Assembly: GCF_014649815.1 (NCBI RefSeq)
Contig: NZ_BMTT01000021.1
Span: 19,058 to 83,057 of the forward strand
From: Streptomyces mutabilis
GTDB taxonomy: Bacteria; Actinomycetota; Actinomycetes; Streptomycetales; Streptomycetaceae
Length of the DNA: 64,000 nt
Direction of reading: 5' to 3'
In this document: one piece after another, positions 59,001 to 64,000 of the stretch
Layout of the letters: every line of letters starts with the position of its first letter
Position numbering within the stretch: the stretch's first letter is position 1
Notes under the pieces: model-generated
The model's database searches: none
What the model saw: only the letters and a program-made list of their open reading frames with translations
What the model was told of the DNA's origin: nothing
Made by a program: the position numbers and the translations under genes

Positions 59001-62000
59001 GCCCGGTGAAGGTGTCCTCGTGGGCCGACGGCACCTGGACGCTGCACGCCACCGGACACCTCGCGGCGGACGCTCCCGCGGTGGACACGGCGTTCGCGCG
59101 GGACCAGTGGCCGCCGGCCGGCGCGCAGGCCCTGCCGCTGGACGACTGCTACGAGCGGCTGGCCGCGATGGACCTCGACTACGGCCCGGCGTTCCGGGGC
59201 GTGCGCGCGGTGTGGCAGCGGGACGCCGAGGTGTTCGCGGAGGTCGCACTGCCCGACGTGGTGGCCGACCGGGCGGACGCCTTCGGTCTGCACCCGGCGC
59301 TGCTCGACGCCGCCGTGCAGGTGGCGTTCCTCGGCGACCTGGGAGTGCCGCCCGGTGCCCTGCCGTTCGCGTGGGAGGGCGTGACCCTGCCGGCCGCAGG
59401 CGCGACGGCGCTGCGGGTCCGCCTGGCCCCGAACGGCCCGGGCGTGTCCGTCACGGCCGCGGACGTGCTCGGTGAACCGGTCGCGGCCGTCGAGTCGCTG
59501 ACACTGCGGGCGGCCGCCACGCCCGCCGCGGCTCTCGCGTACGACTCGCTGTTCGCACTGGACTGGACGCCGCTGCCGGAGGCCGGGGCGGCCGAACCCG
59601 CCGCGGTACTGGAGTTCGCGCCGGCCGCCGGCGACATGGCGGCGGCGGCGCACGAGGCGGCGGCCAGGGCGCTCGAAGCCGTGCAGAAGCGGCTGTCCGG
59701 CGACAGTGAGGAACCGCTGCTGTTCGTGACACACGGCGCGGTCACGGGCGACGATCCGGCCTCGGCCGCCGTCTGGGGTCTGCTGCGGAGCGCCCAGACC
59801 GAGAACCCCGGTCGCTTCCTGCTGCTGGACCTGCCGGACGGCGGGGACCTCCCGGCGGCGTACGGCGCGCTGCTGGCGTCCGGCGAACCGCAGGGCTGGG
59901 TACGGGACGGCGTCGTGCACGCCGCCCGGCTGGCGCGCCTCGGCGCGGACGCGGGCCTGCTGCCGCCCGGCGGCAGCGGATGGCGGCTGGACATCCCGAA
60001 GCGGGGCAGCATCGACGACATCGCACTCGTCCCGTACCCCGATGCCGAGCGCGAACTGGCCGGCCGCCACGTGCGCGTACGGGTGCGCGCGGCGGGCGTG
60101 AACTTCCGGGACGTACTCAACGTCCTGGGCATGTACCCCGGTGACCCGGGCGCGCCCGGCGCCGAGGGCATGGGCGAGATCGTCGAGGTCGGTCCCGAGG
60201 TGACCGGCCTGCGCGTCGGCGACCGCGTCATGGGCATGATCACGGGCGGCTTCGGCCCGCTGGCGGCCGTCGACGAGCGGTTGCTCACGCCCGTACCGGC
60301 GGCCTGGCCGGACGACGTGGCCGCGGCCGTCCCGCTGGTCTTCCTCACCGCCTACCACGGTCTCGTCGACCTGGCGGGGCTGCGCGGCGGTGAGCGCGTA
60401 CTCATCCACGCCGGTGCCGGAGGTGTGGGCATGGCCGCGATCCAGCTGGCCCGGCACCTGGGCGCCGAGGTGTTCGCCACGGCGAGCGAGGGCAAGTGGG
60501 ACACGCTGCGCGCCCTCGGCGTCGCGGACGACCACATCGCCTCCTCCCGGACGCTCGACTTCGCCGGGGCGTTCGGCGGGGTGCTGGGCGAGCAGCGGAT
60601 CGACGTCGTGCTCAACTCGCTGGCCGGGGAGTTCATCGACGCGTCCCTGGGCCTGCTCGCCGACGGCGGCCGTTTCGTGGAGATGGGCAAGACGGACCTG
60701 CGCGACCCCGCCGACCTGCCCGGCGTGCGCTACCTGCCGTTCGACCTGATGGTGGTCGCCCCGGACTGCATCGCCGGCATGCTCGCCGAACTGGGCAAGC
60801 TGTTCGAGGCCGGGGCGCTGGCGCCGCTCCCGGTGCGCTCGTGGGACGTGCGCCGTGCGTGCGACGCGTTCCGGTACATGAGCCAGGCCAGGCACATCGG
60901 CAAGATCACCCTCACGATGCCGACCGGGCCCGCCACCGGCGGCACGGTCCTCGTCACCGGCGGCACGGGCGGCCTCGGCAGCAGGCTCGCCCTGCACCTG
61001 GCCGGGCAGGGCGTGACCCGGATGGTGCTGGCCTCCCGCCGCGGCCCGGCGGCCGACGGAGCGACGGAACTGCGCGAGGAACTGGCGGCCCTGGGTGTCC
61101 AGGTGCGGGTGGTCGCCTGCGACATCGCGGACGGTGACGCCACCCGCGAACTGGTCGCGAGCATCCCCGATCTCACGACGGTCGTGCACACCGCGGGCGT
61201 GCTCGACGACGGCGTGGTCGGCTCGCTCACACCGCAGCGGCTGGCGACCGTGCTGCGGGCGAAGGCCGACGCGGCCTGGAACCTGCACGAGGCGACCAAG
61301 GACCGGCGACTCGCCCACTTCGTGACGTTCTCCTCGGTCATGGGCGTCATCGGCGGCGCCGGCCAGGCCAACTACGCCGCCGCCAACGCCTTTCTCGACG
61401 CACTGGCCGCCCACCGCCGCTCGGCGGGCCTGCCGGCCGTCTCCCTGGCCTGGGGCGCATGGGCGCCGGGCACCGGCATGACCGCGACGCTGTCCGACGT
61501 GGACCTCGCGCGCATGGCCCGCGACGGCATGGCCCCGCTGACGACGGAGCAGGGCATGGCGCTGTTCGACGCGGCGCTGGCCGTCGACGCCCCGGCGCTG
61601 GTACCGATGCGGCTGGAGCTGTCCAAGCTGCGCACCAGGAGCGACGTACCGGCCGTGTTGCGCGGTCTTGCCGGCACCGGCCGCCGAACCGCAGCCTCCA
61701 CCGCGGCGGCGGAGGTCGCCACCCTGGCATCGCGGCTCGCCGGCGCGGCCCCCGACGAACGCCTCCGTCTGGTGCTCGGCGCCGTACGGACCGAGGCCGC
61801 CGCTGTCCTCGGCCACGGCTCTCCGGCCGCGATCGAGCAGTCCCGCGAGTTCCGGCAGCTCGGCTTCGACTCGCTCACCGGCGTCGAACTGCGCAACCGG
61901 CTCAACACGGTCACCGGCCGCCGGCTGCCGTCCACGCTGCTGTTCGACTACCCGACCCCGTCGGCACTCGCGGAGTACCTGCGGGACGAACTGGCGCCCT

Positions 62001-62260
62001 CCGCCGAGCCCGAGGCGGCCGGGACCGGCACCCCGCTCCAGGAGCTGGACCGGCTGGAGGCGGCCCTCGCGGCCGCCGGCCCCACGGCCGACCACGCGAC
62101 GCTGGCCGACCGGCTCGAACAGCTCGGCCGACGGCTGCGGCAGGCGGAGACGGACGCGGCCGGACCCGTCGACGAGATCGACGCCGACAAGATCAACTCG
62201 GCCTCGGTCGACGAGTTGTTCACGATCATCGATGGCGAACTGGGCATCTCCCAGGACTGA
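53153..62260 (+). CDS. Starter type I PKS: loading module plus fully reducing module 1
   Basis: A 3035-residue PKS that primes the chain and makes its first extension. The ATG at 53153 has GAGGTGG upstream. There is no N-terminal coiled coil; the first KS starts at once, as expected for a chain initiator. Loading part: KS with Ser184 replacing the active Cys (DTASSSS), AT with GHSQGE (Ser621) and YASH (methylmalonyl type), ACP Ser937. Module 1: KS Cys1164, AT GHSVGE (Ser1591) with HAYHS, DH His1890, ER near 2307-2590, KR Tyr2741, ACP Ser2907. A C-terminal docking region ([22 protein letters not shown]) follows. A propionyl starter and a fully reduced extension would give a valeryl chain and hence a butyl side chain. 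Pimaricin itself carries methyl there, so this gene is the main departure from that cluster. A PAS-LuxR operator lies in the divergent spacer upstream. Confidence 0.94.
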   Translation: MSEAGNENPEVIDPVVIVGTACRLPGGIDSPEELWRLLCDGEDVLGPFPTDRGWDLDALYDPDPTAPGRSYVREGGFLAGAAEFDATFFGISPREAEPMHPQQRVLLEVVWEALERAGVDPATLRSTATGVFVGAEAHEYGPGLTNAHGAEGHLHTGTAGSVASGRIAYELGLRGPVLTVDTASSSSLVALHLAVRSIRGGECAQAIVGGVTVMPTPAAFVAFSRQRALSPDARPKPFGADANGTAWSEGAGVLFVERLSTARAAGHQVLAVVRGSAINSDGASAGLTAPSEEAQREVVVAALADAGLRPSEVDAVEAHGTGTPLGDPIEARALIATYGQDRDRPLYMGSLKSNLGHTQAAAGVLGVVKMVEALRHGVLPATLRAEPPTPHVDWSSGAVELLTRQRDWTSGDALRRCGVSSFGFSGSNAHVLMEEAPPVPAPAERVTEPAPAALPLVLSARSAAALRGQAAGLVGLEADPRDLGHSLVTTRSLFEHRAVVVDRDGLEVFARGEATPAVVHGVADVEGRTVFVFPGQGAQWAGMGARLLDESPVFAEHINECAVALSEFTDWSLVDVLRQAEGAPSLDRVDVVQPVSFAVMVSLAALWRARGVRPDAVVGHSQGEIAAAVVAGALSLEDGARVVALRSQALARRIAGEGVMMSVPLPVERVERMLPADGSVQIAVVNGPASVVVAGAPAALETLFDTWTADGVRVRRIDIDYASHTAQVEKIQEELLDLLAPVRPRTAEVPFYSTVTGEWLDTATMDGGYWYRNLRSTVNFGPAIAALLAEGHRAFIECSPHPVLRVGIAEAVEAAGVRAVVTGTLRRGEGGLDRVYASFAEAFVRGVPMDWAGLYEGGRRIDLPTYAFDRRRYWMAGPGATAAPVREPEPVAVAEVPALDRAALLDTVRAQAATVLGHTDTAAIDTSREWRALGVDSITAVDLRERLVAALGTALPTSVVYDHPTPDRLADFLHASATGGTEDATVTPATADEPIAIVGMACRFPGGIAGPEDLWRVAAEGRCVVGDFPTDRGWDLDALFAPGPDGTPAVATRSGGFLPDAAGFDAEFFGISPREAKAMDPQQRQLLETSWEALERAGLDPASLRGTRTGVFVGTFGGSYEALLGRRDDSRGFVMTGTTPSVMSGRTAYVLGLEGPALTVDTACSSSLVALHLAAQALRAGECGLALAGGVTIMSTPDNFVEFTRQGGLAADGRCKSFSDAADGTGWSEGVGVLVLERLSAARANGHRVLAVVRGSAVNQDGASNGLTAPNGPSQQRVIRAALANAGLRPSDVDAVEAHGTGTRLGDPIEAEALLAAYGRDRETPLLLGSLKSNIGHTQAAAGIAGVIKMVQAMQHGMLPRTLHVEQPSSHVDWSAGAVDLLTEATPWPDTDRPRRAAVSSFGISGTNAHVVLEQVAQPEPEPETNGVLVPWVVSAPTPEALRAQAARVATASGGAADVARSLVGTRTHFAHRLAVTGRDGDTLRAMLAGPAGAVQGSVVPGKLGVLFTGQGAQRLGMGRGLYERFPAFATAYDEVVAALGTEVRDVMWGEDAAELDRTRRTQPALFALEVALYRLVQSWGVEPDMVGGHSVGEIAAAHVAGVLSLADAATLVLTRAGLMGALPEGGAMLAVEATVGEVCPLLVEGVSIAAVNGPTSVVVAGVGEVVAKIRDTFTEQGRRTKLLPVSHAYHSPLMDPMLAEFGETLEDLTFQEPRIPFVSALTGRIDAPDSGIYWVQHVRQPVLFTDAVRAMADAGVRTVLELGPDGTLSALVPDAVGDADIRAIPLLRRDRPEEDRAVTALTELYVRGTEVDWAAFLADTGAHTVTLPTYAFRHQRFWPDDGETGDVTGAGLEQAGHPLLGAVVRLADGDGVLLTGRLSATAQPWLADHVVGGRILFPGTGFVELALRAGDEAGCGRLDELTLAVPLVLPARGSVPVQVAVGAAEDGRRPVKVSSWADGTWTLHATGHLAADAPAVDTAFARDQWPPAGAQALPLDDCYERLAAMDLDYGPAFRGVRAVWQRDAEVFAEVALPDVVADRADAFGLHPALLDAAVQVAFLGDLGVPPGALPFAWEGVTLPAAGATALRVRLAPNGPGVSVTAADVLGEPVAAVESLTLRAAATPAAALAYDSLFALDWTPLPEAGAAEPAAVLEFAPAAGDMAAAAHEAAARALEAVQKRLSGDSEEPLLFVTHGAVTGDDPASAAVWGLLRSAQTENPGRFLLLDLPDGGDLPAAYGALLASGEPQGWVRDGVVHAARLARLGADAGLLPPGGSGWRLDIPKRGSIDDIALVPYPDAERELAGRHVRVRVRAAGVNFRDVLNVLGMYPGDPGAPGAEGMGEIVEVGPEVTGLRVGDRVMGMITGGFGPLAAVDERLLTPVPAAWPDDVAAAVPLVFLTAYHGLVDLAGLRGGERVLIHAGAGGVGMAAIQLARHLGAEVFATASEGKWDTLRALGVADDHIASSRTLDFAGAFGGVLGEQRIDVVLNSLAGEFIDASLGLLADGGRFVEMGKTDLRDPADLPGVRYLPFDLMVVAPDCIAGMLAELGKLFEAGALAPLPVRSWDVRRACDAFRYMSQARHIGKITLTMPTGPATGGTVLVTGGTGGLGSRLALHLAGQGVTRMVLASRRGPAADGATELREELAALGVQVRVVACDIADGDATRELVASIPDLTTVVHTAGVLDDGVVGSLTPQRLATVLRAKADAAWNLHEATKDRRLAHFVTFSSVMGVIGGAGQANYAAANAFLDALAAHRRSAGLPAVSLAWGAWAPGTGMTATLSDVDLARMARDGMAPLTTEQGMALFDAALAVDAPALVPMRLELSKLRTRSDVPAVLRGLAGTGRRTAASTAAAEVATLASRLAGAAPDERLRLVLGAVRTEAAAVLGHGSPAAIEQSREFRQLGFDSLTGVELRNRLNTVTGRRLPSTLLFDYPTPSALAEYLRDELAPSAEPEAAGTGTPLQELDRLEAALAAAGPTADHATLADRLEQLGRRLRQAETDAAGPVDEIDADKINSASVDELFTIIDGELGISQD
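56132..62010 (+). other. PKS module 1: KS-AT(malonyl)-DH-ER-KR-ACP
   Basis: This is the only module in the window with an enoylreductase. KS Cys1164. [16 protein letters not shown] with HAYHS, read as malonyl despite Tyr for the usual Phe. DH with [10 protein letters not shown] and LLDAAVQ. ER with [14 protein letters not shown] and the NADPH loop [13 protein letters not shown] with GGTGGLG, LDDG and [20 protein letters not shown]. All three reductive domains look competent, so the beta-carbon becomes CH2. Confidence 0.87.
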
Positions 62261-62303
62261 ACCCGCCCACCGCCCCCGTTCGTTGATGGAAAGAGGACCT
62301 GCG

Positions 62304-64000
62304 ATGGATGACCACGGCCAGCAGGACAAGGTTGTCGAGTATCTGAGGCGTGTCACGGTCGACCTGCGCACCGCCCGCCAGCGCATAGAGGAACTGGAGT
62401 TGAGGGGACGCGAGCCGATCGCGATCGTCGGCATGGCGTGCCGGTACCCGGGCGGCGTGCGCTCGCCGGAGGACCTGTGGCAGCTGGTCGTGGACGGCAC
62501 CGACGCGGTCACCGAGTTCCCGGCGAACCGCGGCTGGGACCTCGACACCCTCTACGACGCCGACCCCGAGCACGTGGGCACGTCCTACTCGCGGGCCGGC
62601 GGCTTCCTCCACGACGCGGGCGACTTCGACGCCGAGTTCTTCGGGATGAGCCCGCGGGAGGCCATGGCGACGGACGCGCAGCAGCGGCTGCTGCTGGAGA
62701 CGTCGTGGGAGGCGCTGGAGCGGGCGGGCATCGACCCGGTGTCGCTGCGCGGCAGCCGCGCCGGTGTGTACGCGGGCGTGATGTACAGCGACTACCGGGA
62801 ACTGCTCGGCGACGACGGCTACGAGGGCTACCGCACCAACGGCAGCCTGCCCAGCGTCGCCTCGGGCCGCGTGGCCTACACCCTGGGGCTCGAGGGGCCC
62901 GCGGTCACGGTCGACACGGCGTGCTCGTCGTCGCTGGTGACGCTGCACCTGGCCGCGCAGGCGCTGCGCAACGGCGACTGCACGCTGGCGCTGGCCGGCG
63001 GCGTGACGGTGATGTCCACGCCCAGCACCTTCGTGGAGTTCTCGCGCCAGCGCGCCCTCTCCGCGGACGGCCGCTGCAAGGCGTTCTCCGACGCCGCCGA
63101 CGGCACCGGCTGGGCCGAGGGCGTGGGCATGCTCGTGCTGGAGCGCCTGTCGGACGCACAGCGGCTCGGCCACCCGGTGCTCGCGGTGGTACGGGGTTCG
63201 GCGGTGAACCAGGACGGCGCGTCGAACGGCCTCACCGCACCGAACGGCCCGTCGCAGCAGCGGGTCATCAAGCTGGCGCTGGACAGCGCCGGGCTGGCAG
63301 CGTCTGATGTGGACGTCATCGAGGCCCACGGCACGGGCACGGAACTGGGCGACCCGATCGAGGCACAGGCGCTCCTGGCGACCTACGGCCGTGACCGTGA
63401 GACACCGGCCCTGCTCGGTTCGGTGAAGTCGAACATCGGGCACACACAGGCGGCGGCAGGCGTCGCCGGAGTCATCAAGATGGTGATGGCGATGCGGCAC
63501 GGGCTCGTGCCGAAGTCGCTCCACGCCGACACGCCGTCGTCCCATGTGGACTGGTCGGCGGGTGCGGTGACACTCGCGGCGGAGGCGAGCCCCTGGCCGG
63601 CGGTGGACCGGCCGCGGCGGGCGGCGGTGTCGTCGTTCGGCATCTCCGGCACCAACGCGCACACGATCCTGGAGCAGGCGCCGGACGCCGAGCCGCGCGC
63701 CGAAGCGCCGGTCGACGCAGTTGTGCCGTGGGTGCTCTCCGGGCACACACCGGAGGCCTTGCGCGCACAGGCGGAGCAGCTGGCACTGCGGCTGGACTCG
63801 GGTGCACACCCGGCGGACATCGGCCTCACCCTGGCCACCGGCCGGGCACACCTTGCGCACCGGGCCGCGTTCGTCGGCCGCGACGGCGCCGACCTGGCGG
63901 CGAAGCTGACGTCCTGGACCGCGACCGAGGCGGTGGTCGGTGACGGTCGGCTGGGTGTTGTGTTCACGGGTCAGGGTTCGCAGCGGCTGGGGATGGGGCG
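62304..64000 (+). CDS. pimS1: Type I polyketide synthase, N-terminal part (PimS1 type), cut by the window edge
   Basis: The frame stays open from ATG 62304 (AGAGGA upstream, 43 bases after the starter PKS stop) to the right edge. It shows an N-terminal docking helix ([18 protein letters not shown]) that should accept the chain from the starter PKS, a complete KS with DTACSSS and NIGHTQ, a KS-AT linker, and the beginning of an AT ([13 protein letters not shown]). The KS reads [18 protein letters not shown], with TDAQ where most KS domains here have MDPQ; module 7 shares this. By collinearity the gene should carry modules 2-5, making the C25 hydroxyl and the first three double bonds of the tetraene. 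That part is not in the window, so module count and product are inferred. Confidence 0.9.
   Translation, partial: MDDHGQQDKVVEYLRRVTVDLRTARQRIEELELRGREPIAIVGMACRYPGGVRSPEDLWQLVVDGTDAVTEFPANRGWDLDTLYDADPEHVGTSYSRAGGFLHDAGDFDAEFFGMSPREAMATDAQQRLLLETSWEALERAGIDPVSLRGSRAGVYAGVMYSDYRELLGDDGYEGYRTNGSLPSVASGRVAYTLGLEGPAVTVDTACSSSLVTLHLAAQALRNGDCTLALAGGVTVMSTPSTFVEFSRQRALSADGRCKAFSDAADGTGWAEGVGMLVLERLSDAQRLGHPVLAVVRGSAVNQDGASNGLTAPNGPSQQRVIKLALDSAGLAASDVDVIEAHGTGTELGDPIEAQALLATYGRDRETPALLGSVKSNIGHTQAAAGVAGVIKMVMAMRHGLVPKSLHADTPSSHVDWSAGAVTLAAEASPWPAVDRPRRAAVSSFGISGTNAHTILEQAPDAEPRAEAPVDAVVPWVLSGHTPEALRAQAEQLALRLDSGAHPADIGLTLATGRAHLAHRAAFVGRDGADLAAKLTSWTATEAVVGDGRLGVVFTGQGSQRLGMG

Overview
The window is very GC-rich DNA with strong third-position GC bias and long type I polyketide synthase (PKS) genes, so the host is almost certainly a Streptomyces or close relative. 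It carries most of a biosynthetic cluster for a small glycosylated tetraene macrolide of the pimaricin (natamycin) type. No rRNA, tRNA, CRISPR array, insertion sequence or phage gene was recognised.

Layout. 1-185: decayed C-terminus of a PAS-LuxR regulator gene. 459-2102 (+): Tat-exported cholesterol oxidase (PimE type). 2204-2446: internally deleted type II thioesterase relic. 2443-3135 (+) and 3944-3237 (-): two PAS-LuxR regulators, convergent around a perfect 20-bp stem-loop. 4408-5568 (+): P450 epoxidase (PimD type). 9349-5739 (-): two-gene heterodimeric ABC exporter. 9519-48777 (+): three collinear PKS genes, of six modules, one module, and one module plus thioesterase. 52932-49025 (-): four-gene operon for glycosyltransferase, mycosamine aminotransferase, P450 and ferredoxin. 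53153-62260 (+): starter PKS with a KS(Ser)-AT-ACP loading module and one fully reducing module. 62304 to the right edge (+): start of the next PKS, ending just inside its first AT.

How it works together. The loading AT has methylmalonyl-type motifs and its KS has Ser in place of the active Cys, so a propionyl starter is expected. Module 1 (KS-AT-DH-ER-KR-ACP) would turn this into a valeryl chain. The gene cut by the right edge should hold modules 2-5. The six-module PKS reads DH+KR, KR, methylmalonyl+KR, KR, dead KR, KR. The last two genes each give DH+KR and the thioesterase closes the ring. This is the pimaricin aglycone pattern: last tetraene double bond, C15-OH, C12 methyl and C13-OH, C11-OH, C9 ketone for the hemiketal, C7-OH, C4=C5 and C2=C3. 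The C25 methyl is replaced by butyl. The tailoring genes match C12 carboxylation (P450 plus ferredoxin), mycosamine transfer and C4-C5 epoxidation. The simplest product is lucensomycin (etruscomycin), the known butyl homologue of pimaricin. Modules 2-5 lie outside the window, so this is an inference.

Control. Sites resembling the published PAS-LuxR (PimM) operator CTVGGGAWWTCCCBAG lie before the P450 gene, between the exporter and the six-module PKS, and between the glycosyltransferase and starter PKS. The reverse-strand PAS-LuxR gene has two TTA codons and the six-module PKS has one, so bldA dependence is likely at both the regulatory and the enzyme level.
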